Source: an uncultured Bacteroidota bacterium (GTDB lineage Bacteria > Bacteroidota > Bacteroidia > Flavobacteriales > Flavobacteriaceae). Taken from it: DNA of 53,546 nucleotides. Under the pieces are notes generated by a model. The model saw only the letters and a program-made list of their open reading frames with translations. It was not told the DNA's origin and did not search any database. Below are positions 1-9,030 of the stretch, piece by piece. The DNA lies in assembly GCA_902512065.1 (NCBI GenBank), contig CABXHU010000008.1, forward strand, positions 1 through 53,546, read 5' to 3'. Position 1 is the first letter of the stretch. The number at the start of each line of letters is the position of its first letter. The position numbers and the translations under genes are program-made.

Positions 1-36
1 AAATAATGCTATAAATAGTATATTAATTTTTTTCAT
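1..36 (-). CDS. Partial secreted-protein gene, N-terminus only
   Basis: An ATG on the minus strand (complement of 34-36) opens a frame that stays open to the left edge and encodes MKKINILFIALF, which looks like the start of a signal peptide (two lysines, then a hydrophobic run). It begins 17 bp downstream of the stop codon of the T9SS-sorted protein gene on the same strand, so the two are probably cotranscribed. Only twelve codons are visible, so no function can be given. It could also be a chance frame. Confidence 0.45.
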   Translation of the reverse strand, partial: MKKINILFIALF

Positions 37-53
37 TTTATTATTTTTTTAAA

Positions 54-755
54 TTATTGTTTGATTATTTTAAAATTCGTAGTTGTATTATTTTCAAGAT
101 TCTTAGCTACAAGAATATATGTACCATCGTTTAATCCTGAAATATCTAATGTTTTTGAATTAGATTGTAATACTTGTTGACCTAGTAAATTATAAATTGT
201 CAATGCTAGGTCTTTATCAAATTTGACATTTAAAATTGCTGCTGTTGGATTAGGATAAATTGAAATACTCATATTTCCATCCACCGTCTCAATACTCAAT
301 GCGGCATCATTTGCAGTAACTGCCTTAATTTGAACAGCTTCTGCAAAAGCATGTGTAACAGTATAGTCAGCACTATCTTCGTCTGCGTAATTCATCCACG
401 AGCCACCGGAAGTGTCTAAAATTTGAAGTGCAGCGGAATGGGTAAGACCATTCATATCAGCGTCCTCATAATTATAAACAATAGTTCCAGTAAATCCTGT
501 TAAATCTTCTGCAGCTTCGTAATGCCTGGCCATCGATTCCACTCCATCAATTGATATTGCGGTCAATGCTTTTTCAATACTATTAGCGCCAGCAATTGTG
601 TAATCAGCATCGGGGCTTATCTCTAAACCTCCTGCATTAAGTGTGGCTCCACTTTTTACTTCTACACTACCATTTTCACCAACAGTTAATACCTGTGACG
701 TTGCTGAAAATGTTAAAATTAAAGTAAAAAAAAGAACAAGAGTAGTTTTGTTCAT
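54..755 (-). CDS. Secreted protein with T9SS type A C-terminal sorting domain
   Basis: The 233-residue product starts with a clear signal peptide (MNKTTLVLFFTLILTFSATSQ). Its last ~70 residues (about 164-233) form a type A T9SS sorting domain: the SIYPNPT motif, then LTIYNLLGQQVL, then GTYILVAKN and a basic C-terminus. Family knowledge says such proteins cross the outer membrane by the type IX system and are cell-surface attached or released. The middle (about 22-160) is acidic, with no domain I recognise; it includes VEVKSGATLNAGGLEISPDA, resembling the short beta-rich stretches of flavobacterial adhesins. No T9SS machinery gene lies in the window. It is divergent from the SusC gene and probably cotranscribed with the partial gene at the left edge. 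Confidence 0.85.
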   Translation of the reverse strand: MNKTTLVLFFTLILTFSATSQVLTVGENGSVEVKSGATLNAGGLEISPDADYTIAGANSIEKALTAISIDGVESMARHYEAAEDLTGFTGTIVYNYEDADMNGLTHSAALQILDTSGGSWMNYADEDSADYTVTHAFAEAVQIKAVTANDAALSIETVDGNMSISIYPNPTAAILNVKFDKDLALTIYNLLGQQVLQSNSKTLDISGLNDGTYILVAKNLENNTTTNFKIIKQ

Positions 756-765
756 AGTATGATTT

Positions 766-783
766 TTATAGTTAATACTATAA
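766..783. repeat. Inverted repeat in divergent intergenic region
   Basis: The sequence TTATAGT-TAAT-ACTATAA has perfect 7-bp arms around a 4-bp spacer. It lies between the minus-strand T9SS-protein gene and the plus-strand SusC gene, close to the T9SS-protein start. It could be an operator half-site pair, but all-AT palindromes arise easily in DNA this AT-rich. Confidence 0.3.
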
Positions 784-809
784 TTAAGATAAAAAGAAAT
801 ATCCTAAAT

Positions 810-817
810 CAAAAATA
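810..817 (-). promoter_or_regulatory. Candidate -7 box for the T9SS-protein gene
   Basis: The minus strand reads TATTTTTG, matching the Bacteroidota -7 consensus TAnnTTTG, about 55 bp upstream of the ATG at 755. A TTG lies 16 bp further upstream, somewhat closer than the usual 19-21 bp, so the -33 element is weak. A single match of this kind in an 80-bp AT-rich gap could be chance. Confidence 0.35.
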
Positions 818-835
818 AATATCAGGGGAATTACA

Positions 836-3800
836 ATGACTACTAATTTTAGCAAGACTTATTTTAAATATTGTAATTATATTTTTATCTTCATATACAT
901 ATCAATTATGGCTATGCAGAAAATGAGAATAAAACGCTTTGCAGGACTTCTTTCTATTTGTTTCTTTTTTGCGGAATACTCCTTTACATATGCTCAAGTA
1001 GAAATAATTACAGGGACTATTACTGACAATAAAGGCGTCCCTTTGCCAGGGGTAAATATTTTAGAAGATGCCAAAACATATAATGGGTCAGTTACTGATT
1101 TTGATGGGAATTTTATTATTAAAGCCAACCCTGATGCAACCTTATTAATTAGCTATGTTGGCTTTATAACACAAGAAATACAATTGAGTGGTCAAAAAAA
1201 CTTATCCATTATAATGGAAGAAGATCTTTTTGGCTTAGACGAGGTAACGGTTGTTGCTTACGGGAAACAAAAAAAACAAAGTGTAATAGCCGCAGTAACA
1301 TCAATTGACCCAGCAGAACTAAGAGTGCCTACAAGTAATTTAACATCTTCAATTGCTGGGAGAATTGCAGGAGTTATTGCTTATCAAAGAAGTGGTGAGC
1401 CAGGAAGAGATAATGCAGAGTTTTTTATTAGAGGAGTTAGTACATTTGGTTATGCAAGATCCCCCCTAATATTAATTGATGGAATAGAAACGACTTCTAC
1501 AGATTTGGCTAGGCTTCAGCCAGATGATATAGCAAGCTTTTCTATTATGAAAGACGCCACAGCTACTGCACTTTACGGAGCAAGAGGAGCTAATGGAGTT
1601 ATATTGGTGACCACAAAGGAGGGCAAGCAAGGAAAAGTTAAAGTAAGTGTGAGGTATGAGAAAACGTATTCTGCTGCTACTAAAAATGTAGAAATTGCGG
1701 ATCCTATTACTTATATGAATTTGCATAATGAGGCATTAGCCACTAGAAATCCATTGGGAGGAAGAATATATTCTTTGGAAAAAATATTAATTTCTCAGGA
1801 TCCAAATAGAAACCAAATGGCTTATCCTACTATAAATTGGTTTGATGAGTTGCTAGAAGATTACACGTTAAATAGTAGATTTAATTTTAACGTTAGTGGA
1901 GGGGGAAAAGTAGCAAGATATTATTTAGCTAGCACAGTAAACACTGACAATGGTAATTTAAGAATTCAGCCACAAAATAATTTTAATAATAATATAAATT
2001 TTAAAAGAATATCATTGCGCTCGAATATTAATATTAACCTTACTCCTACCACTGAAGTTGCTGTTAGATTTTCTGGAAATTTTGATGATTATAATGGACC
2101 TTTAAGCGGTGGAGAGGAAGTTTACAAGCAGGCAATGCAAACCAATCCTGTTCTTTATCCTAAGTATTATTATCCTGATGCTCAGTTTCAAAATTCAACT
2201 CATATTCTCTTTGGAAACTATGGACAATTTGGAGATTATTTAAATCCATATGCAAACATGATAAGAGGCTATAAGGATGAGAGTTACAATAATTTGTTGG
2301 CTACAGTTGAATTAAAACAAAACCTAGATTTTATAACCAAAGGACTTAAGGCAAGATTTCTAGTAAATACCTCCAGATATTCTTTCTATAATTTAGAAAG
2401 AAAATACAATCCTTTTTATTACACCTTAGCCAATTATGATTTCCAAAGCGATCAGTATGCATTAATTGCTTTAAATCCAAACCAGGGAACAGAATATCTT
2501 GAATATCATGAAGGAGCTAAAACTATTGCCAACACAGTTTATTTTGAGGGGGCATTAAATTATAATAGGACAATTAATGAAAGACACGAAGTTTCAGGAA
2601 TGTTAGTTGGAATTATTAGAGAGGAAAAATATGCTAATAATGGAAACTTACAAACCTCACTTCCATATAGAAATTTAGGCCTTTCAGGTAGATTTACCTA
2701 TGCGCTGGATAGTAAATATTTTGGAGAGTTTAATTTTGGATTTAATGGATCAGAGCGTTTTGCTAAGAGTGAGCGTTTTGGGTTTTTCCCATCTTTTGGA
2801 TTTGGCTGGTACGCATCTAATGAAGATTTTTTAAAGCCTTATGAAGATATCATTACTAAACTAAAATTTAAAGGAACATATGGCTTGGTAGGTAATGATC
2901 AAATTGGAAGCTCTGCAGATAGATTCTTTTATATTTCTCAAGTGAATTTAAACGATGGGCCTATGGGATCTATGTTTGGTCAAGAGTTTAGTAATTGGAT
3001 TAATGGAGTTAGTATTGATCGTTATGCCAATGATCAAATTACTTGGGAAAAGGCAACTATGATGAATTTAGGTGTTGAGCTTGGGTTATTTGGAAAGATA
3101 GATTTTCAGGCGGACTATTTTACTGAATACAGATCAAATATTTTAATGGACAGGGCACAAATTCCAGCTACAATGGGATTACAAGCTCCTATTAGAGCCA
3201 ATGTAGGAGAAGCCTCTTCTAAAGGGTTTGAATTTACTATTGATTATAAGGACGACTTGAGCAGCGATCTGTTTATTTCTGCAAGGGCAAATTTTTCTTA
3301 TGCTACAAGTCAATATGAAGTATATGAAGAATTAGACTATGTGACAGCCGGCCTTCCTTGGAGGTCTAGAATTGGGTTAAACTTATCTCAACCATGGGGA
3401 TATATAGCGGAGCGATTATTTATTGATGAAGCAGATATTGCAAATTCTCCAGTTCAAACTTTTGGAGATTATATGCCTGGGGATATAAAATATAAAGACA
3501 TTAATAATGATGGAGTAATTGACATTAATGATGAAGTACCGATTGGATATCCAACAACACCAGAAATTATTTATGGATTTGGCGTATCATCAAGTTATAA
3601 GAATTTTGACTTGTCATTTTTCTTCCAAGGTTCAGCTAGATCTTCATTTTTTATTGACGCCTATAGAACATCCCCATTTATAGATACTAGCGGATCCGCT
3701 ATTGGTAATAATGCACTGCTTACAGCTTGGGCAAATGATCATTGGTCTGAGAATGATAGAGACTTGTATGCGGCATGGCCAAGGCTTTCAGACCAGCTGA

Positions 3801-4057
3801 TAGATAATAACAATAGAAACAGTACTTGGTGGCTAAGAGATGGATCATTTTTGAGATTAAAATCACTAGAAATTGGCTATTCAATAAATGAAGAGGCTGT
3901 TGAAAAGATTAAATTAGAATCTGCAAGAATCTATTTAAGCGCTACCAATTTATTTACTATTAGTAAATTTAAGATTTGGGATGTTGAAATGGGAGGAAAC
4001 GGGCTGGGATATCCGCTTCAAAGAGGAATTAATTTAGGACTAAATATGAACTTTTAA
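836..4057 (+). CDS. susC: SusC/RagA-family TonB-linked outer membrane transporter
   Basis: This outer-membrane receptor should import oligosaccharides across the outer membrane with TonB energy, with the adjacent SusD as lid. Up to 1073 residues are encoded. A signal peptide starting at MRIKRFAGLL ends near YAQ. A carboxypeptidase-regulatory-like domain follows (about 56-130, GVPLPGVNILEDAK), then a TonB-box-like VTVVAYGKQKK, the plug (about 140-260) with the SusC signature KDATATALYGARGANGVIL, and a C-terminal beta barrel ending in aromatic-rich LNLGLNMNF. The start is uncertain. ATG 836 has an AGGGG 8 bp upstream but adds 29 residues with a second hydrophobic run; ATG 908 or 923 would give a normal signal peptide. 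The stop overlaps the SusD start by one base. The glycan is inferred from the three downstream GH92 genes. Confidence 0.93.
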   Translation: MTTNFSKTYFKYCNYIFIFIYISIMAMQKMRIKRFAGLLSICFFFAEYSFTYAQVEIITGTITDNKGVPLPGVNILEDAKTYNGSVTDFDGNFIIKANPDATLLISYVGFITQEIQLSGQKNLSIIMEEDLFGLDEVTVVAYGKQKKQSVIAAVTSIDPAELRVPTSNLTSSIAGRIAGVIAYQRSGEPGRDNAEFFIRGVSTFGYARSPLILIDGIETTSTDLARLQPDDIASFSIMKDATATALYGARGANGVILVTTKEGKQGKVKVSVRYEKTYSAATKNVEIADPITYMNLHNEALATRNPLGGRIYSLEKILISQDPNRNQMAYPTINWFDELLEDYTLNSRFNFNVSGGGKVARYYLASTVNTDNGNLRIQPQNNFNNNINFKRISLRSNININLTPTTEVAVRFSGNFDDYNGPLSGGEEVYKQAMQTNPVLYPKYYYPDAQFQNSTHILFGNYGQFGDYLNPYANMIRGYKDESYNNLLATVELKQNLDFITKGLKARFLVNTSRYSFYNLERKYNPFYYTLANYDFQSDQYALIALNPNQGTEYLEYHEGAKTIANTVYFEGALNYNRTINERHEVSGMLVGIIREEKYANNGNLQTSLPYRNLGLSGRFTYALDSKYFGEFNFGFNGSERFAKSERFGFFPSFGFGWYASNEDFLKPYEDIITKLKFKGTYGLVGNDQIGSSADRFFYISQVNLNDGPMGSMFGQEFSNWINGVSIDRYANDQITWEKATMMNLGVELGLFGKIDFQADYFTEYRSNILMDRAQIPATMGLQAPIRANVGEASSKGFEFTIDYKDDLSSDLFISARANFSYATSQYEVYEELDYVTAGLPWRSRIGLNLSQPWGYIAERLFIDEADIANSPVQTFGDYMPGDIKYKDINNDGVIDINDEVPIGYPTTPEIIYGFGVSSSYKNFDLSFFFQGSARSSFFIDAYRTSPFIDTSGSAIGNNALLTAWANDHWSENDRDLYAAWPRLSDQLIDNNNRNSTWWLRDGSFLRLKSLEIGYSINEEAVEKIKLESARIYLSATNLFTISKFKIWDVEMGGNGLGYPLQRGINLGLNMNF

Positions 4058-6000
4058 TGATTAAAATGAAAAAATATATTGCAATTTTTATTATGATTTT
4101 ATTTTCATCATGTGAAAAGGACTTTCTTAATGTAGTCCCTGATAATATTGCTACAATTGATTTAGCATTTAATAATCGCGCAACAGCAGAAAGATTTTTA
4201 TCGACTTGCTATACTTATATTCCTGAGCATGCGCATATAGAACAAAATTTCTCTTTATTGGCTGGGGATGAAGTATGGTATTATGCAGAGAATGATTTTT
4301 ATATGAATAATGAAACAAGTTTTAGGCTGGCAAAAGGAATGCAAAATGTTACATCCCCTTATTTAAATTATTGGGAAGGGGGAAGAGGCGCTCGACATAG
4401 CCTATATGTGGCCCTAAGAGATTGTAATATATTTTTAGAAAATTTAGTTGCCGTTCCTGGTCTTGAGGAAGATGAAAGACAGCGATGGTTGGCAGAGGCA
4501 AAAGTATTAAAAGCATTTTATCATTTCTGGCTGCTAAGAATGTACGGCCCAATTCCAACAATTAAAACCAACATATATGTAGGAGCATCAGCAGAAGAAG
4601 CACAGGTGCCAAGAGAATCTGTTGATGATGTAGTGGAGTATATAGTTGAGTTGTTAGATGAGGTTATTGAGAGCGATGCGTTGCCAGGGATTATTAATTA
4701 TATATATACTGAACAAGGAAGAATTACACTCCCAATTGCAAAAGCTTTAAAAGCTAAAGTTTTAGTATTAGCTGCTAGCCCAATATTTAATGGCAATACA
4801 GATTTTAGTGAACTAATTGACGCTAATGGGAATCAACTAGTTAATCAAACTTATGATCCTAACAAATGGATTCTTGCAAGAGATGCTTTATTAGATGCTA
4901 TTTCTACAGCGGAGTCAAATGGCCATATGTTGTATCAATTTACAGATCAACTACCAATAAATGGAGACGTCAATTCAACAATTATTCAAGAATTATCACA
5001 TAGGGCAGGGATTACAGATCCTTTTAACAGTGAAATAGTCTGGGCTTTTGAACCAGCTTGGACAGGCGATCTTCAACAGTGGAGTCAACCGAGATGGACA
5101 CCAGATCATCAAGCACTGTTCAATTATACTAAAAAGTCTCATGCGCCTACTCTTAATATGGTAGAGACATTCTATAGCAACAATGGCGTGCCAATTGATG
5201 AAGATATAAATTGGGACTATGCAAATAGATATGATGTCGCAACAACACCAGAAGATGATCAATATCATACTTATTATGTTGAGGATGAATATAGCACAGC
5301 TAAATTGCATTTATTTAGGGAGCCAAGGTTTTATTCTACTATTGGTTTTGATGGAGGTAAGTGGTTCTCATTAGAAACAACCAACATTGAACAAATACCT
5401 CATTTAAATGCTAAGGCAGGTGCGCCATCGGGTAAAAATGGCTTTGAGATTTATTCAATTACAGGATATTTTGCTAAGAAATTAGTTCATTATGAAAACA
5501 TAATTTCATTACAAGGTTCAACAATAAAAGGGTATTCTTTTCCTATTATAAGAATGGCTGATTTATACTTAAATTATGCAGAAGCTCTAAATGAAACTAA
5601 GGATTCACCAGATGCTGAAGTCTATGAGTATATTCAAAGAGTAAGACACAGAGCAGGCTTAGACGTTGGGTCAGATTTAGTTTCCACATGGTCACAACAC
5701 TCAAGCAACCCCAGCAAACCTTCATCAAAGGAAGGAATGAGAGATATAATTAGACAGGAACGCATGATAGAATTAGCGCTTGAAGGTTACAGGTATTGGG
5801 ATATAAGAAGGTGGAAATTAGCTGGTGATTATTTCAGCAGACCTATTAGGGGATGGAATATATATAGATCTGATGTTGAAGGATTTTATGAAATTGAGAA
5901 TATCTTTTACAGAAACTTTTTGATAAAAGATTATTTATGGCCAATTAGTCAAAATGAATTATTAAGGAATCCTAATTTAGTTCAAAACCCTGGATGGTAA
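4057..6000 (+). CDS. susD: SusD/RagB-family glycan-binding outer membrane lipoprotein
   Basis: This is the surface lipoprotein that binds glycan and caps the SusC pore. The 647-residue product has a short signal peptide ending in FSSC, so Cys19 (Cys16 from the ATG at 4066) should be lipidated. The N-terminal TPR-like half includes KALKAKVLVLAASPIFNG. The C-terminal SusD signatures are PIIRMADLYLNYAEALNET, RQERMIELALEGYRYWDIRR, and the terminal LWPISQNELLRNPNLVQNPGW (split here as LWPISQNELL plus RNPNLVQNPGW). Its ATG shares one base with the SusC stop (TAATG), indicating translational coupling. ATG 4066 is an equally possible start. Confidence 0.93.
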   Translation: MIKMKKYIAIFIMILFSSCEKDFLNVVPDNIATIDLAFNNRATAERFLSTCYTYIPEHAHIEQNFSLLAGDEVWYYAENDFYMNNETSFRLAKGMQNVTSPYLNYWEGGRGARHSLYVALRDCNIFLENLVAVPGLEEDERQRWLAEAKVLKAFYHFWLLRMYGPIPTIKTNIYVGASAEEAQVPRESVDDVVEYIVELLDEVIESDALPGIINYIYTEQGRITLPIAKALKAKVLVLAASPIFNGNTDFSELIDANGNQLVNQTYDPNKWILARDALLDAISTAESNGHMLYQFTDQLPINGDVNSTIIQELSHRAGITDPFNSEIVWAFEPAWTGDLQQWSQPRWTPDHQALFNYTKKSHAPTLNMVETFYSNNGVPIDEDINWDYANRYDVATTPEDDQYHTYYVEDEYSTAKLHLFREPRFYSTIGFDGGKWFSLETTNIEQIPHLNAKAGAPSGKNGFEIYSITGYFAKKLVHYENIISLQGSTIKGYSFPIIRMADLYLNYAEALNETKDSPDAEVYEYIQRVRHRAGLDVGSDLVSTWSQHSSNPSKPSSKEGMRDIIRQERMIELALEGYRYWDIRRWKLAGDYFSRPIRGWNIYRSDVEGFYEIENIFYRNFLIKDYLWPISQNELLRNPNLVQNPGW

Positions 6001-6011
6001 TAATATTAAAT

Positions 6012-7235
6012 ATGAATAATTTAAAATACATAAAAAAGGCTTTAATTATTGTAACTACAATAACCGCATTCTCTTTAATAATGACTTGTTCGGAAGAATC
6101 AGGACACGGCCCTTATGGTTCTGACGGAATTCCACCTGAAAAAGTTACAATTAATGAAGTTGTAAATACTCCTGGAGGAGCAGTCATATTCTTTACGCCT
6201 CCTACAGACGAAGACCTTCTTTATATTAAAGCATCTTTTGAAGATGAAAATCAATTATCAAGAGAGGTAATCGTATCAGCTGTAATAGACTCATTGAGTG
6301 TTGTTGGATTTGCTCAGGAAGGAACGTACCCTGTAGATGTAGTGGCTGTTGACAGAGGAGAAAATGAATCTGAACCTGTTGTTGTCAACATATCTCCTTT
6401 AGAAGCTCCTATACATGCTATATTAAACTCTATGGTCAGTGCTCAAGATTTTGGAGGAATAAATATTGCATATGAAAACCCAACAAGAGCGGAAGTTTCT
6501 TTAAATATGTCAACATTAGATGATGACGGAAATTTAGTGTTTAGAGAATCTTTTTATACAAGTCAAGCTAGTAGTTCATATAGCTTTAGAGGATATGATG
6601 CAGAGCCAACAGTATTTGTAATATATGTTGAAGATAAGTGGGGAAATCAAACAACTACAAGAAGTTTTGAAGAAACACCATTAGAAGATATGTTTATGGA
6701 CAAAGCTTACTGGTCTATAGAATCAATGCCTGGAGACGAGAGTTTTAGTGAATATGGATTTTCAGCAAATCAAATTTGGGATGGTTATTGGAGCAACCAA
6801 TGGAATTGTGGTCATACAAATTTTTTACCCCTACCACATCAATTAACATTAGATTTAGGCCAAACAGCAAAGCTAAACAGGTTTAAGCTTTATCAAAGAG
6901 GAGGCTCAGAATTATATAAACATGGGAATCCAAAAATCTTTGAAATTTACGGAAGAGAAGACTTAAATAGCCTGCCAATTTATAATCCAGGACAGCCTGG
7001 CGATGGATGGAGGTACATGGGAACTTTTGAATCATTCAAGCCTTCGGGCTTGCCCCCCGGCTCAAACACTCAAGAGGATTATGAGTTTCAAGATAATGGA
7101 GAGGATTTTGTATTTGATTTTGATGCACGACAATACGAAATCCGCTATATAAGACTAGTAAATGTAGAATCATGGAATAATCAAATGGTGACTGTTATAG
7201 GGGAGCTGTCATTTTGGGGGACATTAATTAATTAA
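6012..7235 (+). CDS. DUF4959/DUF5126/DUF5000-type surface lipoprotein
   Basis: This is probably a surface glycan-binding protein in the SusE/F position. A lipoprotein signal ends at Cys26 (SLIMTC), and the following SEE is acidic, as in Bacteroidota surface-export signals. The first domain (about 35-130) has the DUF4959 pattern PPEKVTINEVVNTPGGAVIFF...DEDLLYIKA...YPVDVVAVDRGENES. The middle (about 135-225) fits DUF5126. The last ~180 residues fit DUF5000, a discoidin-like beta sandwich (LPHQLTLDLGQTAKLNRFKLY, then EIRYIRLVN and GELSFWGT). The frame is open from 5994, but the ATG at 6012, after the SusD stop, gives a cleaner signal peptide. Domain names are recalled from sequence pattern, not from a search. 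The placement next to GH92 genes is typical of mannose-related loci. Confidence 0.8.
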   Translation: MNNLKYIKKALIIVTTITAFSLIMTCSEESGHGPYGSDGIPPEKVTINEVVNTPGGAVIFFTPPTDEDLLYIKASFEDENQLSREVIVSAVIDSLSVVGFAQEGTYPVDVVAVDRGENESEPVVVNISPLEAPIHAILNSMVSAQDFGGINIAYENPTRAEVSLNMSTLDDDGNLVFRESFYTSQASSSYSFRGYDAEPTVFVIYVEDKWGNQTTTRSFEETPLEDMFMDKAYWSIESMPGDESFSEYGFSANQIWDGYWSNQWNCGHTNFLPLPHQLTLDLGQTAKLNRFKLYQRGGSELYKHGNPKIFEIYGREDLNSLPIYNPGQPGDGWRYMGTFESFKPSGLPPGSNTQEDYEFQDNGEDFVFDFDARQYEIRYIRLVNVESWNNQMVTVIGELSFWGTLIN

Positions 7236-7242
7236 TTTAATA

Positions 7243-9012
7243 TTGAAAAACAGAAATAAAATAAAAAATTTAGTAAAAGCTTTTTTAGCTTTTATATTAA
7301 TCATGTGGAATGTGTCCTGTGGAGATATTGACTCTATACATGAAGAGTATTTACAAGGAGAGAATATTTATGCGGGAAAGCTAGATACCCTTAAAATAAG
7401 ACCCGGATTTTATAGAGCTCAACTTGAGGGGCAAACGCAATTTCTTGGTAGTTCAAATCAGATAATTGTTGAATATGAAGATCAAGCAGATATTTATCCT
7501 CTTGAAGAAGGGATAATTGAAGATGGTATTTATAGTTTAATTCTGCCAAATTTAGATGAAAAGTCTTATGAATTTACCATAACAACCCAGGATCCTGTTG
7601 GAAATTTATCAGTATCACAAGTAGTAGCAGGAAGTGTTGTTGGAGACATATTTGTTTCTGATCAAGATCCTAGAGAGGTTGAAGGGTTCTCTTTTGAGTC
7701 AGACGGTGAATATGTAAATTTTTATGGCAATGCAGAATCAGAATACGTGCTTTATACTTTAATTGATTATGAAAATGAATATGATGAAGTCGTACGCGAC
7801 ACTGCTTTTTATGAGGACAGTAGGGTTAGGCTAATTAATTTAAAACCTTTTGGCAATATGCATACAACTTCTGTAATTCAGTCTGGGCTAAACGGGATAG
7901 ACTCCATTGCATTAGATCCTATGCAGTATACATTACCAGATCTTCCATATTCTGTGCTGGACAAAAATTTTATTAGGCTTGCTCATATGCCAAGCGACAA
8001 TCCAGGGAATTATAATAATGCTAATCCTGATGAGTATTTGTTTAATGGAGATGACACTTGGAATGGAGACGATACACATACGTATTTTTCAGAACCAAAC
8101 AATTTGCCACTTCATTTTACAGTAGACCTTGGAGTGAGATCTGTCTTGAGAAGAGTTGATCTAGGAATGCTAGACCCTAATATTAATTCCAGCAACAATC
8201 CGACACAGATACAAATTTGGGGAAGGGATAATTTAAATTTTGCAGAAACATCATCAAGCGATGAGGCTGAATTGATAAGTGCTGGCTGGATTTTATTACA
8301 TGAAGAAAGTATTGATGGAGAAAACAGTCAATATCAGAGTATTATTATTCCGCCAACAACTTCGACTAAACGATTTATTAGAATAAGAATCCCAGAGACT
8401 GTTGGAGGTGAAAGCGTTCAACTAACTGAACTTACTTTTTATGGAGAGAACACTCAACCTATTGAGCTAGACAAATCTTTATTTTCTTTATCTAATATGC
8501 CAAGTGATAATCCAGGAACTTTTTATAGCGCTAATCCATCTGCTTATTTATTTGATAATATTCCATTTTATTCTGGTGATGCATATGGATATCATTCTGG
8601 AGAAAATGCCATTCCTGGCCACTTTACTATTGACTTAGGGGTATTAACATATTTAAGAAATTGTAGTATTGAATTTAGACCACATTGGAGTTATGCAGGA
8701 AATAATCCTACTGAGCTTGAAATTTGGGGAAGAGAAAATTTGGACGGAGCAGAAACATTACCAATATTTGAAAGCCTAGGAAATAATGTTACTTCTAGCC
8801 CTGTGTCAACCGAGGCCATGGAATCAAGTGGTTGGACTTTGTTAGACACCCAATTAATTGATGGAGCAAATCTAAGCAATATAAATTATCCAATTCAAAG
8901 TAATATAAAGACTAGATATATAAGAATTAGATATGTATCCACTGTAGGTGGAAGCGCTTGTCAATTTATTGAAATGACATTTCATGGAATGGGAGCTTTC
9001 CCATCAGATTAA
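7243..9012 (+). CDS. DUF4998 lipoprotein with two tandem discoidin-like domains
   Basis: This is probably another surface glycan-binding lipoprotein of the locus. The signal peptide ends at Cys26 (WNVSC). Residues ~40-225 match the DUF4998 pattern (NIYAGKLDTLKIRPGFYRAQ, then TQDPVGNLSVSQVVAGSVVG). Two copies of an F5/8 type C-like domain follow, about 244-402 and 413-583. Each starts with MPSDNPG and contains HFT(V/I)DLGV, a WGR(D/E)NL motif and a closing RFIRIR or RYIRIR strand with LTFYGE or MTFHGM. The two copies are 170 residues apart and clearly homologous. The start codon is TTG; the only later Met lies inside the signal peptide, so TTG is well supported. The gap to the previous gene is 7 bp. 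Confidence 0.8.
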   Translation: MKNRNKIKNLVKAFLAFILIMWNVSCGDIDSIHEEYLQGENIYAGKLDTLKIRPGFYRAQLEGQTQFLGSSNQIIVEYEDQADIYPLEEGIIEDGIYSLILPNLDEKSYEFTITTQDPVGNLSVSQVVAGSVVGDIFVSDQDPREVEGFSFESDGEYVNFYGNAESEYVLYTLIDYENEYDEVVRDTAFYEDSRVRLINLKPFGNMHTTSVIQSGLNGIDSIALDPMQYTLPDLPYSVLDKNFIRLAHMPSDNPGNYNNANPDEYLFNGDDTWNGDDTHTYFSEPNNLPLHFTVDLGVRSVLRRVDLGMLDPNINSSNNPTQIQIWGRDNLNFAETSSSDEAELISAGWILLHEESIDGENSQYQSIIIPPTTSTKRFIRIRIPETVGGESVQLTELTFYGENTQPIELDKSLFSLSNMPSDNPGTFYSANPSAYLFDNIPFYSGDAYGYHSGENAIPGHFTIDLGVLTYLRNCSIEFRPHWSYAGNNPTELEIWGRENLDGAETLPIFESLGNNVTSSPVSTEAMESSGWTLLDTQLIDGANLSNINYPIQSNIKTRYIRIRYVSTVGGSACQFIEMTFHGMGAFPSD

Positions 9013-9030
9013 TTTTAAACTCAAATTAAA

